A DNA stretch of 64,000 nucleotides, from contig PLTC01000266.1 of assembly GCA_003165295.1 (NCBI GenBank), positions 1 through 64,000 of the forward strand, read 5' to 3'. Shown in pieces: positions 8,164 to 17,163 of the stretch. The number at the start of each line of letters is the position of its first letter. Position 1 is the stretch's first letter. This DNA comes from Rhodospirillales bacterium (GTDB lineage Bacteria; Pseudomonadota; Alphaproteobacteria; Azospirillales; Azospirillaceae). The notes under the pieces are model-generated. The model was not told where the DNA came from, did not search any database, and saw only the letters and a list, made by a program, of their open reading frames with translations. A program made the position numbers and the translations under genes.

Positions 8164-8642
8164 GAGGCTTCTCCTTCAACGGGCTCGACACGACGAGGGC
8201 CACGACCGCGATCTCCACGATCTCCACGATCGCCCCGCTCGCCGTCGCCGCGACGGCCGCGCTCCCCACGTTCGCCCCGCTCCCCGCGCTCTCCGCGTTC
8301 GCCCCTTTCGCCACGCTCTCCGCGTGCCAGCATCATCGCGGACTGCCCGGGCTCCAGCGCCTCGATGCGCGTGGTCATGAGCCGAAGCACGTCTTCGTTA
8401 AGGCCCATGTTGCGTTCCATCTCGGCCACCGCGTCGTGCGGCGAGTCCAGTTGGAACAGCACATAATGGCCCTTCCGGTTCTTCTTGATCTTGTAGGCCA
8501 GGGTCTTGAGACCCCAGTACTCGGTCTTGGCCACCTGTCCGCCGTTGGCCTTGACGATGCCGGCGAAGGTTTCGGCCAAACTTTCGACCTGGGCGGCCGA
8601 AATGTCCTGGCGTGCGATGAACACGCTCTCATAAAACGGCAT
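8160..8642 (-). CDS. rpsF: 30S ribosomal protein S6 with collagen-like Gly-Glu-Arg tail
   Basis: A 160-residue S6. The core (residues 1-110) has [15 protein letters not shown], the [20 protein letters not shown] segment and GHYVLFQLD, typical of the S6 fold that pairs with S18. The final 45-50 residues are a low-complexity tail of repeated GER and GDR triplets, encoded by short tandem DNA repeats at about 8180-8335. Charged C-terminal tails on S6 are usual in alphaproteobacteria, but a run of Gly-x-Arg triplets this regular is notable. The start at 8642 matches family length and has GGGGAG upstream. Confidence 0.96.
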   Translation of the reverse strand: MPFYESVFIARQDISAAQVESLAETFAGIVKANGGQVAKTEYWGLKTLAYKIKKNRKGHYVLFQLDSPHDAVAEMERNMGLNEDVLRLMTTRIEALEPGQSAMMLARGERGERGERGERGERGERGERGRRGDGERGDRGDRGDRGRGPRRVEPVEGEAS

Positions 8643-8751
8643 AAGACTCCCCACGGCTGTTACACGGCACGGCGCTGTACCGCCAACCGGCCAGCCGCCC
8701 GCGCCTAGCCGCCGCAACAACAGAGCGACGGCAAGGAGTTTCGGAGGCGGC

Positions 8752-8779
8752 ACTATACACAGCGGAGTCCCGATTGCAA
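8752..8779 (-). promoter_or_regulatory. Promoter of the rpsF-rpsR-DUF2232-rplI operon
   Basis: Read on the minus strand, TTGCAA (8779-8774), a 16-bp spacer and TATAGT (8757-8752) make a good sigma-70-type promoter. Transcription would start near 8745, leaving a leader of about 100 bases before the rpsF ATG. That leader is G+C-rich and could carry the S6:S18 autoregulatory RNA structure known from other bacteria, but I cannot assign the fold by eye. Confidence 0.65.
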
Positions 8780-8867
8780 GGGATACCATGAAAAATTTGT
8801 GAAGCATTTTCCCCTGAAGGAGAACGTCGCGCGGACGGCTTCCGTCCCTCACCATGGGTCTTGGACA

Positions 8868-10604
8868 CTATGAATCAGGTCCCGTCGGCACCCCGGTTCC
8901 GGTCGTACCGGGCCGCTCCCGATCTGACCGGTCGGACCGGTCGGACCGGCCGAGAATCGCGGCCCCGTAGCCATTCAGCAACAGCGTACAGGGGTCATGA
9001 CCCCGGGTCGGATCGATGTTGTTCAGACCGGTATCGGCCAAACCGGTGAAGCCGGGAGGCACCGCCACCCTAGCCGGGTCGGCACCGAGATTGAAGGCGC
9101 AGAAGCGATGCCGGTCGCCCAGGCTGCGGGTGAAGGCCAGCACCGGTTCGGCTGTGTCTGAAAAGATAAGGTCGCCCAAACGCAGCACCAGATCGGTGCG
9201 ACGCCAATTAAGAAAATGTCGAGTAAATACCAGCACGCTATCCGGGTCAGCCTGCTGGTCAGCAATCGAACGCCGACCATGACTTTCCGGGATCGGCAAC
9301 CACGGCAGGGTGCGGGAAAAGCCGGCGTAGGGTTGCCCGCTGTCCCAGGGCATGGGCGTGCGGCAACCGTCACGTCCCTTATAGATCGGCCACAGGGCCC
9401 GCCCGAAGGGATCCTGGAGCCGCTCGAAGGGAATCTCGGCCTCGGGCAATCCCAACTCCTCCCCCTGATACAAGAACGCTGTTCCTCTCAGGCAGCCAAG
9501 CAAGGTGATCAACAGCTTGGCAAAGGCGACGGGCGACTCGGGGCCGCCCCAGCGACTGACGGCCCGCGGAACGTCATGGTTGCTGAAAGCCCAGGCGGGC
9601 CAGCCGCCCCCGGGTTCGGCCGCGAAGGCCTCCACGGCATCTCTGATCAACGCAGCACTCAGACACGGGCCAAGGAGCGCGAAGCTGTAGGCGGTATGAA
9701 GACGACCGGTACCGGCAGTATACTCGGCCGCGCGGACAACGTTATTATCGTCATGAATTTCCGCCACGGCAACCTTATCGGGATAGCGATCGAAGAGATC
9801 GCGCAGACGTCCGAGAAAAACCAGATTTTCTGGCCGAGACTTGTCGTAAAGATGACTCTGACGGCCGTAGGGACTGATTTCGGGAATGCCCGGTGTCACC
9901 GGCCGGTCCGGCGGGCGGGGCGGATTGTCGCGCAGTCGCGGATCATGCAGGTAGTAGTTGGCCACGTCGAGACGGCAACCGTCGACGCCGCGCCGGAGCC
10001 AGAACTCTGCCTCCGCCAGCACCGCTTGCTGGACTGCCGGCTGATGCAGGTTAAGGTCCGGCTGGGCCGGCAGGAAGTTATGCAGGTAGTACTGAGCCCG
10101 CCGCGGTTCCCACTGCCAGGCGGGACCGCCGAACACCGAGAGCCAGTTGTTCGGTGGGGTGCCGTCGGGTTTGGGGTCGGCCCAGACATACCAGTCGGCC
10201 CTGGGGTTGGTGCGGTCGCCACGGCTTTCGCGGAACCATGGATGACATTCTGAGGTGTGACTCAGCACCAGGTCAACGATCAGGCGCAGGCGCAGGCGGT
10301 GGGCGGCGGCAAGTAACCGGTCAAAATCGTCCAGGCTACCGAACAGCGGGTCGACGGTACGGTAATCCTCGATGTCATAACCAAAATCAGCCATGGGCGA
10401 CTTGAACACCGGTCCCAACCACAGGCCGTCAATCCCGAGTCCGGCCAGATAATCGAGTCGCATCAGCACGCCAGCCAAATCGCCGACCCCATCGCCGTTC
10501 TGGTCCTGGAAGCTGCGCGGATAAACCTGGTAGAGCACTGCACCGCGCCACCAGGGGGCGGCGGTAGGGATTGAGGGGCAGGTGTGTGCCAGGCAAATGG
10601 TCAT
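8868..10604 (-). CDS. GH13 family alpha-glucosidase / oligo-glucosidase
   Basis: A cytoplasmic 578-residue retaining alpha-glucosidase of the GH13 oligo-1,6-glucosidase type. Conserved regions in order: WWRGAVLYQVYPRSFQD at the N-terminus, LIVDLVLSHTS (region I), GCRLDVANYY with the nucleophile Asp (region II), VAVAEIH with the acid/base Glu (region III) and FSNHDVPR with the stabilising Asp (region IV). It probably hydrolyses maltose- or trehalose-derived glucosides, or transfers glucose between them. ATG at 10604 is chosen over TTG at 10619. The last 25 residues are a Ser-Asp-Arg-rich tail coded by 9-bp repeats (gaccggtcg, 8926-8950) and are not part of the fold. No sugar transporter is adjacent. 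Confidence 0.93.
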   Translation of the reverse strand: MTICLAHTCPSIPTAAPWWRGAVLYQVYPRSFQDQNGDGVGDLAGVLMRLDYLAGLGIDGLWLGPVFKSPMADFGYDIEDYRTVDPLFGSLDDFDRLLAAAHRLRLRLIVDLVLSHTSECHPWFRESRGDRTNPRADWYVWADPKPDGTPPNNWLSVFGGPAWQWEPRRAQYYLHNFLPAQPDLNLHQPAVQQAVLAEAEFWLRRGVDGCRLDVANYYLHDPRLRDNPPRPPDRPVTPGIPEISPYGRQSHLYDKSRPENLVFLGRLRDLFDRYPDKVAVAEIHDDNNVVRAAEYTAGTGRLHTAYSFALLGPCLSAALIRDAVEAFAAEPGGGWPAWAFSNHDVPRAVSRWGGPESPVAFAKLLITLLGCLRGTAFLYQGEELGLPEAEIPFERLQDPFGRALWPIYKGRDGCRTPMPWDSGQPYAGFSRTLPWLPIPESHGRRSIADQQADPDSVLVFTRHFLNWRRTDLVLRLGDLIFSDTAEPVLAFTRSLGDRHRFCAFNLGADPARVAVPPGFTGLADTGLNNIDPTRGHDPCTLLLNGYGAAILGRSDRSDRSDRERPGTTGTGVPTGPDS

Positions 10605-11171
10605 TTGACCGTTCCGCAAGCGACAGGGTGAGCAACTGGGGCGATATCGGCAGCAGTTCTCCGACGGTTGTCCGGGTCACAACCTATCCCAAAGGATATA
10701 CGACAAAATGCTATTATCAAAGCATGCCGTCGGAGAGTAGAGTGCCTTTCCAAGAGGTAATAAGCCGGCGAGCGAAGCACTCCCGGGCCTGAAGGTGAGG
10801 AAATGCTGCGGTTGCGAAGGGCGAGGCGATCTTTTTTCGTTCAGTCCGATGACATCGGTCGCTTGCCGGCTCGGTCGTGTGGGTAGAGCGGGAAGCGGCC
10901 GGTGGTGGCCGAAACCAAAGCCGGCTTCGGTGGCGTGCATATGGCGCATGTTGCGCGGCGGCTTTGGCAGGCGGCCTTTTCGGTGGACGAGGCGGAAGCC
11001 GCCACCCTGATTTCGGCCGAATTGCCGATGGCGACAGGTCGAAGCGGGGCGGCAGGTGGTGAGGGCGTGTGCCGGGTGAGCAATGGGAGCTAAAAAGAAG
11101 AGCAAACGGGCGTGAGAGAGTGTTGCAATGAAGCTGGTTGATCCGACAATTCGTCGATCAGGGGGCCAAGG
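10605..11171. other. Intergenic region, at most one small doubtful gene
   Basis: About 570 bases between the glucosidase start and the next rightward gene. A longer minus-strand frame across this area is antisense to the 11172 gene and translates to an Arg/Pro-rich sequence that I take as spurious. The only frame with plausible codon use is at 10902-11093, listed separately. Confidence 0.5.
10902..11093 (+). CDS. Possible small protein, uncertain
   Basis: A 63-residue frame beginning with GTG. Third positions are mostly G or C, as in real genes nearby, and the middle (MAHVARRLWQAAFSVDEAEA) could be an amphipathic helix. No family is recognised and no strong ribosome site is seen, so it may be chance. 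Confidence 0.25.
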   Translation: MVAETKAGFGGVHMAHVARRLWQAAFSVDEAEAATLISAELPMATGRSGAAGGEGVCRVSNGS

Positions 11172-11486
11172 ATGCGGTGCCGGGACAAGCAATCCTGTCA
11201 GAAGTGGTACGAGCGTGAGCTGAAGGAAGCCGCGGAACGGCTGGAGTCCATGCGGAATGCCAGCTACACGCTCCAAGCCGATGTCCGGGTCGAGTGGGAA
11301 CGCCGGCTTGATGAGTCGCGCGGTTACCTTAATCGGGGTGTTGCCCGCCTCGAGGCGTTGCGGCGGGCCAACAGCGACAACTGGCGGACCGCTGCGGCAC
11401 ATGCCGAGGAGGCATTCACCACGCTGTCGGAAGCTTTGGCCCGACTCGACCATTGGCGCCCCGAACGGCGTTCCATGGCCGCCTGA
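11172..11486 (+). CDS. Small coiled-coil protein, unknown
   Basis: The product is 104 residues, highly charged and almost wholly helical, with heptad-like spacing (KWYERELKEAAERLESM; WERRLDESRGYLNRGVARLE). Two Cys lie near the N-terminus (MRCRDKQSCQKW). There is no membrane segment. AGGGGG six bases before the ATG supports the start. It converges on the GGDEF-EAL gene ending at 11568. No family recognised. Confidence 0.65.
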   Translation: MRCRDKQSCQKWYERELKEAAERLESMRNASYTLQADVRVEWERRLDESRGYLNRGVARLEALRRANSDNWRTAAAHAEEAFTTLSEALARLDHWRPERRSMAA

Positions 11487-11567
11487 GCGGCTTCGACACC
11501 GGATTGAACGGGCGGGGACTGCAAATAACCTCCTCAAGGGTTCCCGCCATCGCCTCCCTGGGGAAGG

Positions 11568-13709
11568 TCACTTACATCCCCAACATTCGTGGTCGGGTTG
11601 GCGGGCGTCGAGCCATCGTTCCAAATCGCCAATTTGCATCGGTCGGGCAAACAGGTAGCCTTGGCCAAGGTGGCAACTTGCATTCGTCAAAACTTCCACA
11701 TCGCCTTTGGTTTCGATTCCCTCGGCAACGACAATCATTTTCAGTGCCCGTGCCAAAGAAATGATCGCGTTTATAATTTCCAGGTTTTCGCGTCGATCGG
11801 CCAGACCGGCAACAAACGATCGATCGATCTTGATCACGTCGATCGGTAGCCGGGACAGGTAAGACAGGCTGGAATAGCCGGTGCCAAAGTCGTCAATGGC
11901 AATATTTATTCCCAGTTCACGGAGCTGAGCCAAGGTCGTAGCCGCCCGAATCGGATCGGCCATCACCGCGCTTTCGGTAATTTCGATCTGGAGATATCTG
12001 GAAGGAATGCTGTATCTTTCGATGCAGGATATGACCAACGCCACGAAGTCGCCCGAAAACAGTTGCTTCGGTGAGACGTTGACGGCGATCGGTACAGGTT
12101 GCCGACCTTCGCGAATCCATTTGGCAATCTGCTGGCAAACCGCTTCGAGAACCCATTCGCCAATTTCCACGATGAGTCCGGTTTCTTCCGCAAGCGGGAT
12201 AAATTCCGCCGGCGACACCAAGCCCCTCTCACCATGGCGCCAGCGGAGCAAAACTTCAACGCCACAGGGCTTCCTGGAGCGGAAGCAAACCTTGGGCTGA
12301 TAGTAAAGTTCAAACTCCTCTCTGCTGATTGCGTCCCGAATATCGCGCTCGAGATGCAGCCTTTCCATGGTTCTTTCGGTCATTTCGGCAGAAAAGAATC
12401 GAAAAGTATTGCGACCGCCGGCTTTGGCGACGTACATGGCGGTATCCGCGGCCTTCATCAACAGTCGGGCGTCGTGGCCATTATCGGGGAAGACCGCAAC
12501 GCCAATCGACGTCGTGACACGAATCGCGTCGCTTTCCGAGCCCCAGCGCAAGTCAAGGGTCGAGATAATTTTTTCGGTCAGGCGGGCAATATCTTCATCC
12601 TGGCCTGCCGGTTCAAGGAGGACGACAAATTCATCGCCGCCCATCCGTGCGACCGTATCAGTGACGCGCACCGATGACTGCAACTTTCCCGCCACCAAAT
12701 TCAGCAGTGCATCGCCGGAATCATGCCCCATCGTATCATTGACCGCCTTAAAGTGATCAAGGTCCAGGAACATCAGGGCCAACCGGCGGCCCATTCGCTT
12801 CGCCAAGTCGATCGCGTGCTCCAGGCGATCCTGTAAATAGGCCCGATTGGGCAAGCCGGTTAAGGCGTCGTGATGGGCAAGATGGAATATCCGCCGCTCG
12901 AAGGCCTTACGTTCGGTGATGTCGCTGGCAAGCATCGCTATCCGATGAACAGCCCCGTGGCCATTCGGAACCGGAAACATCGAAACAAGATAGGTATACT
13001 CACCCAGGCTGTCCTCAAACCGTTGGGGCATTCCTGAACTGGCAAGAGCCTCGAAATGGCGCTTATGGATGTTGGCATTGGGTGAGGGCAGGAAAGTCAG
13101 GAATTTTCTGCCCAGCATCGCGTCCTTCTCACCCCCCCAACGCCGGCAGGCGGTATCGTTGAGGGCCACGATGGAGCCATCTTTGTCGAGCAACAGTACC
13201 GAATCGTTGATCGCTTCGAACAGCGTTCTTAATTGCTCTTCTTGCGCGCGAAGCGCAAGGGCTTGGGCCCGCAGGGTTTTTTCCCTTATGGCCGAATTGG
13301 TTTCATCAATGATCTGGATCAGGCAGCCATTTCGCTCGGGTACCGACCCTTCCAGCGGGCGAATGATGATCACTGGATTGGTCAGTGGGGTGGTGTCGCC
13401 GTCGATCCGATGCAATCTCAGAGGCGGTGTGCGATGGAGCTTGGCGGAGAGTATCCCGGCCATACCCCGTTGGACGGCGTTGGAGATGGCATCTTCGAGG
13501 CGACTTTCCTTAATTTCGGGAAAGATAGTGACAAAGGGGGTATTAAGGACCTCTGCTCTCTCCTTCCCGGAGGCGCGCTCCATCCACCGGTTCCAAACCA
13601 GAACACGGAAATTCCTATCGATTACGATATATCCGATATCTGCCTTGTCGACGCCTTCACGCAAAAAGGTGGCGAGTTCATCCGGTGAACAAATCGTCGG
13701 AATAGTCAT
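11568..13709 (-). CDS. PAS-PAS-GGDEF-EAL cyclic-di-GMP protein
   Basis: A 713-residue soluble regulator. Two PAS-type sensor domains (about 15-135 and 150-270) precede a GGDEF domain with an intact MGGDEF signature, so diguanylate cyclase activity is possible. The EAL domain (about 455-700) has EVL in place of EAL but keeps the catalytic set: NVSP, EITES, DDFGTGYSS, KIDRSF, AEGIET and QGYLF, so c-di-GMP phosphodiesterase activity is likely. The ATG overlaps the stop of the CheC gene (ATGA), which couples its synthesis to the CheY-CheC pair and suggests that their signal feeds its PAS domains or its c-di-GMP output. Confidence 0.93.
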   Translation of the reverse strand: MTIPTICSPDELATFLREGVDKADIGYIVIDRNFRVLVWNRWMERASGKERAEVLNTPFVTIFPEIKESRLEDAISNAVQRGMAGILSAKLHRTPPLRLHRIDGDTTPLTNPVIIIRPLEGSVPERNGCLIQIIDETNSAIREKTLRAQALALRAQEEQLRTLFEAINDSVLLLDKDGSIVALNDTACRRWGGEKDAMLGRKFLTFLPSPNANIHKRHFEALASSGMPQRFEDSLGEYTYLVSMFPVPNGHGAVHRIAMLASDITERKAFERRIFHLAHHDALTGLPNRAYLQDRLEHAIDLAKRMGRRLALMFLDLDHFKAVNDTMGHDSGDALLNLVAGKLQSSVRVTDTVARMGGDEFVVLLEPAGQDEDIARLTEKIISTLDLRWGSESDAIRVTTSIGVAVFPDNGHDARLLMKAADTAMYVAKAGGRNTFRFFSAEMTERTMERLHLERDIRDAISREEFELYYQPKVCFRSRKPCGVEVLLRWRHGERGLVSPAEFIPLAEETGLIVEIGEWVLEAVCQQIAKWIREGRQPVPIAVNVSPKQLFSGDFVALVISCIERYSIPSRYLQIEITESAVMADPIRAATTLAQLRELGINIAIDDFGTGYSSLSYLSRLPIDVIKIDRSFVAGLADRRENLEIINAIISLARALKMIVVAEGIETKGDVEVLTNASCHLGQGYLFARPMQIGDLERWLDARQPDHECWGCK

Positions 13710-14317
13710 CGCTGCATTCTAATATAGGAATGGATCTGCGCCAGGAAGGTTGTGGTGAAATCGCTGTCAAACAAAAACACCAAATACCCCTTTATCATCT
13801 TCTTTTGTGTCGTAAAATCGATTCTCATTACCATATATATGGTGTTATCGGCTGTTGCCCGCTGTCCTAAAACTTTAGCGATGGAGCCACGAAACAATAC
13901 CGGCAGATCAATTTCCAAACGACAAGATAAGATGTTGATAAACGTGCCGAGACAGGCATTCAGCACGATATTGCCAACCTCCAAAAGGGATTCCTGTTCC
14001 AATTCGGTCAGAGATTCGATCGGCATATCCTCGTCAAGCAGCGAGCGCACAAGGTCAAGACTATGCTTTTCGGGAAATACCAGGATAGCGTCGCCCTGGA
14101 ACGCGCCGCTAAACCGCTCTTTGATCGCGGTGACTGCGGCATCGGTCTCAGTCCCGAGCATTGCCAGCACATTCGCATACTCCACCAGCTCAAGCGCCGG
14201 AATTGTGAGCAAGACGCGGTCATCAACCATTTTTCCCAGCGACCTGGCTGCTTGACCAATCCCGATATTAACCAGTTCGCAAATTGCATCGCGCTCAAGT
14301 TCAGATAGGTCCATCAT
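13706..14317 (-). CDS. CheC-family phosphatase
   Basis: The product is 203 residues with the CheC/CheX/FliY fold signature. Two copies of the phosphatase motif E-x-x-N are seen: CELVNIGIGQAARSL near residue 14-17 and LLEVGNIVLNACLG near 110-115, which is the double-site arrangement of CheC. Such proteins dephosphorylate CheY-P. It lies between a CheY-like receiver (1-base overlap upstream, TAATG) and a PAS-GGDEF-EAL protein (4-base overlap downstream). No CheA, CheD or receptor is adjacent, so the phosphodonor must be elsewhere. Confidence 0.85.
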   Translation of the reverse strand: MMDLSELERDAICELVNIGIGQAARSLGKMVDDRVLLTIPALELVEYANVLAMLGTETDAAVTAIKERFSGAFQGDAILVFPEKHSLDLVRSLLDEDMPIESLTELEQESLLEVGNIVLNACLGTFINILSCRLEIDLPVLFRGSIAKVLGQRATADNTIYMVMRIDFTTQKKMIKGYLVFLFDSDFTTTFLAQIHSYIRMQR

Positions 14318-14685
14318 TATTTCTCCACACTATCAAAAAAAACAGAAATTTTTTCCTCTTCGATGGGCTTCGATATAAACTCGACGCTTGATGCCCGCGC
14401 TTCCCGAACTAGATAGTCCTGAATATTGGCAGTAATTAAAGCTAAAACAATTCCTGGAAATAGCTGTCTTAGTCTTAGAGCGAGATCAAGACCGTTCATT
14501 CCCGGCATATTGTAGTCAATCAGACCGACATCTGGGCGCCGCCCGGCAACCTTCTCGAGCGCGTCGCGTCCATCTCTCGCTTCACAGATTTGCCAAGCCG
14601 GTCGTAATTTTACGATAAGCTTTTTTAGCATCATTCGGGCAAGAAGGCTATCATCAACCACCAAAATTTGGACCGGCGCGGTCAT
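14317..14685 (-). CDS. CheY-like single-domain response regulator
   Basis: A 122-residue receiver domain: acidic pair in ILVVDDSLLAR, phospho-acceptor Asp in LIDYNMPGMNG, switch Thr in ALITANIQD and Lys in ISKPIEEE. There is no output domain, so it acts by protein contact. The ATG at 14685 is preferred to 14700 because GGAG lies nine bases before it. It is first in the operon with CheC and the GGDEF-EAL protein; phosphorylation would be removed by CheC, and the downstream c-di-GMP enzyme is a likely target of the circuit. Confidence 0.9.
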   Translation of the reverse strand: MTAPVQILVVDDSLLARMMLKKLIVKLRPAWQICEARDGRDALEKVAGRRPDVGLIDYNMPGMNGLDLALRLRQLFPGIVLALITANIQDYLVREARASSVEFISKPIEEEKISVFFDSVEK

Positions 14686-15094
14686 GCTCAGCGACTCCAT
14701 GGCATGGTGTGGGCGGTAAGCATTTTTTGTTGAAGCTTACGCACCTCCAGGAGAGATCATATAGGACGGTTTTGAGGGGGCCAATAGTTCTGAACGGTGG
14801 TGACGGAACAATGGGGTACCGAGGCACGGTCCGGGCAGATGGACGTCGATGACGTTTCGGGGTGTCCGGGCGGCTGAAGGCCGATGCGGGTGACTCGGGC
14901 GCCATAGACCAAGGTCGGCGGGGCGCGGCCACCGGCGCACCGCCTGATCATGCCGCAGCCCGGCCGCATTGCGGCGATGCACGCGCGGGGATGGCGTGAA
15001 ACATTATTTCGTTGTTCTCCGGCATTTTTTCGGGTTTCCCGGAACCAAGGCGATATACTAAGACGATCACGTCGGAAGCCAGAGAGGCGTCAGG
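14686..15094. other. Divergent intergenic region, no gene seen
   Basis: About 400 bases between the CheY operon and the Rrf2 gene. Frames here are short or antisense. A possible -10 (TATACT, 15054-15059) lies upstream of the Rrf2 gene, but without a good -35, as is usual for promoters that Rrf2 proteins control. Confidence 0.5.
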
Positions 15095-15544
15095 ATGCTG
15101 TCCAAGAAGGCCAAGTACGGACTGAAGGCGTTGCTTTATCTCGCGGAACAGCCGGCCGAAAAGTCCACGTTGATCGCCGATATCGCGGCTCACGATGGCA
15201 TCCCCAAGAAATTCCTGGATATGATTCTCCTGGAGATGCGCAATGCCGGTTTGCTCCTCAGCCGTAAGGGCAAGGGCGGCGGTTATGCCTTGGCGCTGCC
15301 GGCGGAACGCATTCGCATCGGAACCGTCATTCGCCTGCTCGACGGGCCGCTGGCTCCGGTGTCGTGCGTCAGCAAGACCGCGTATCGTCCCTGCGAAGAT
15401 TGCGCCAGCGAGCAGGCCTGCCGCATCCGGCTGGTGATGGGACGGGTGCGCGATGCCATGGCCGAGGTTCTTGATGCCACAACTCTGGCCGACGTCTGTC
15501 GCGGTACCGGGGGGCACCCGATGGTGCTCAATTACGACATTTGA
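15095..15544 (+). CDS. Rrf2-family transcriptional regulator with Cys cluster
   Basis: The product is 149 residues: N-terminal winged helix (KAKYGLKALLYLAEQP, FLDMILLEMRNAGLLLSRKGKGGGYALA) and a C-terminal three-Cys region (VSCV-10-CEDC-6-C). IscR, NsrR and RirA use such cysteines to bind an Fe-S cluster that senses iron, NO or Fe-S status. The Cys spacing (C, then CxxC-like pair and a further C) fits this class, but specificity cannot be read from the sequence. It stands alone at the edge of the A+T-rich patch; no iron or sulfur operon is adjacent. Confidence 0.9.
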   Translation: MLSKKAKYGLKALLYLAEQPAEKSTLIADIAAHDGIPKKFLDMILLEMRNAGLLLSRKGKGGGYALALPAERIRIGTVIRLLDGPLAPVSCVSKTAYRPCEDCASEQACRIRLVMGRVRDAMAEVLDATTLADVCRGTGGHPMVLNYDI

Positions 15545-15747
15545 TCCGCGGCTTTGTTCCCCTTGAGTTGCTCGAAAACGGCGTTTCCCAAGCCGTCGAG
15601 GCCGGCGGGCACCTTCCGGGAAGCCGCTTCCAGACGATCAGGCGCGGCCATGGTGGCCAGATGGTTCCCGGCCGGGAAACAGGCTCAGCGTTTCGCCTAC
15701 GGCCCCATGAACCGGCTTTTGAGGTTCCAGTAAATCAGCGAAGGCGG

Positions 15748-16119
15748 GTGGTTGCCAATCAGGGGTTCCTGAACCGTGTCGGACCATTTGCCGCGCCGGC
15801 AAATAGGCCGTGGTGGTCGCTTAGCTCAAATGAGAAGAAGAAGCAGATTGAGCAAGCTGTAGAGTGGCATCTTTCGCAGGATTTCGAGTTGAGTAATATT
15901 CAGATTATGCTCTTACGAGATGCAATCGGCTATACATATAGTGGTCTATTTGGTGTGGCTGCCCAGGCCCTTTCTGATATGAATTTGCCAGGCAACGCGT
16001 GGGCTATAAGTGATAATGCCGCCGCCAAGATGATTGAGGGTATTGATCGAAGCAAGCTTTGGCGCATGCTAAACTCATTGAAGGCATCCGAGGCGCAGTG
16101 CTCACGAATATTTTGCTAA
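15748..16119 (+). CDS. Hypothetical protein at the start of the A+T-rich patch
   Basis: No family recognised. The reliable part is residues after about 30: a charged helical stretch (NEKKKQIEQAVEWHLSQ) followed by a mixed segment with LLRDAIGYTYSGLFGVAAQ. Composition falls sharply in G+C from about 15830. The start is uncertain; a GTG at 15748 with GAAGGCGG upstream is given, but the frame is open back to a TTG at 15541. The G+C-rich first part may be older host sequence fused in frame to incoming DNA. Confidence 0.4.
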   Translation: MVANQGFLNRVGPFAAPANRPWWSLSSNEKKKQIEQAVEWHLSQDFELSNIQIMLLRDAIGYTYSGLFGVAAQALSDMNLPGNAWAISDNAAAKMIEGIDRSKLWRMLNSLKASEAQCSRIFC

Positions 16120-16539
16120 CATGAATATTACGGTTTTGTTGACTTTGACCGGACAAACGGGGTGGCAACCCTTTCGATCGTGAAGAAGGCGGTCATGGCC
16201 GGTGAGTTGTATCTGGTGATGAAGGGTGCGACAGATGGTCGTAAGAAGGGTCGAGAGGCCGGTGGCAAAGTGGCTCCGGCTTCGGCACCAACGACCACCA
16301 CATCGGATCGATCGGCGAGCAAGATTGGAAAGTGAGCACGATGCCGGCTGGCCTCTTGAGTGAGACCGGCCGTCGTGCTTATGATGAGTGGTGCGATTGC
16401 GAGACGGAAACTTCGGGAACGCGTTGGCCGGTTGCTCGGATTAAATCGAAAAATCCAGGACCCGGATTTACCCGCAGATGCCGCGCGGACCGCCAAAGTG
16501 GCGTTGATATGTGTCAAGCGGCGGACTAATGAGTTTAAC
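16120..16539. other. Degenerate region, possible gene remnant
   Basis: Around 420 bases with no gene I can defend. On the plus strand an open frame without a good start runs from 16120 to 16335 (contains KKAVMAGELYLVMKGATDGR), and the frame of the next gene is open from 16360. A minus-strand frame also spans it. Mixed signals like these suggest a decayed gene. Confidence 0.35.
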
Positions 16540-17061
16540 ATGAGCAACGGATATGGCGGTTATGCACAGTTTATTCAAATATTAAGCGAAATTAGTAAGG
16601 CGTTCGATGCTGACGCGATTGTAGCGGCCTTGGCTATGGTATATGTTGGAATTGATACTATGGCACTACTCTCTTGTCCCGTTGGCCAGCAGAGTCAAAA
16701 GCGAGATGATTTCATTGCGTGGGTTGATAAGTACCTCAAGGCCGACCCTGTATCGGAATATCAATACGAGGGCATCGACGTGTACGCGGCGCGTTGTGCG
16801 GTGCTGCACAGCTATGGGAGCATCGCCGATCTACATAAAGGAACTAATCCGCCACGCAAATTCGGCTACACAGACAACGGGTTGCACAGGAAGGATGATA
16901 CAGAAAGGTTTGCGTTGATTAGCGTTGCCGTTCTGATTTACGACTTTTCGAGGGCTATTGAAGCGTTCGGCAATAAAATGCTGACCGATCAAGAGCTAAA
17001 GCGGCGAGTAGACAGCCGGATGGGTTCGCTATTATGGACAAGCCTCCTTGAGCGCGGGTGA
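16540..17061 (+). CDS. Hypothetical protein in A+T-rich patch
   Basis: The product is 173 residues starting MSNGYGGYAQFIQILSEISK. Soluble and mostly helical by eye; conserved-looking segments are DTMALLSCPVGQQSQKR, RDDFIAWVDKYLK, and YAARCAVLHSYG, a Cys/His-bearing helix. The last reminds me of uncharacterised accessory-region proteins, but I cannot assign a function. Codon use is A+T-richer than the neighbourhood, pointing to transfer. The frame is open 60 codons upstream, but the codon style changes there, so the ATG at 16540 is preferred. Confidence 0.6.
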   Translation: MSNGYGGYAQFIQILSEISKAFDADAIVAALAMVYVGIDTMALLSCPVGQQSQKRDDFIAWVDKYLKADPVSEYQYEGIDVYAARCAVLHSYGSIADLHKGTNPPRKFGYTDNGLHRKDDTERFALISVAVLIYDFSRAIEAFGNKMLTDQELKRRVDSRMGSLLWTSLLERG

Positions 17062-17163
17062 GTGAATCCGCTGGACGCGGTTGACTATAGGAGAGACAAT
17101 ATCGCCAATTATTGGCATATTGGCTTCTGAGTACTGGGGCTGTGTTGTGGGGATGCAACTGCA

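Noticed and set aside
8180-8335. CRISPR-like or satellite repeat
   Set aside because: The short repeats are in frame within rpsF and code for Gly-Glu-Arg triplets.
10677-11537. Long minus-strand open frame of 286 codons
   Set aside because: Arg/Pro-rich translation with no domain features; it is antisense to the better supported 11172-11486 gene and to the intergenic region.
14948-15517. Minus-strand open frame opposite the Rrf2 gene
   Set aside because: It mirrors the codon pattern of the clear Rrf2 gene and has no recognisable features.
15095-15544. Naming the Rrf2 protein IscR, NsrR or RirA
   Set aside because: The Cys pattern fits several subfamilies and there is no isc, suf or NO-related neighbour to decide.
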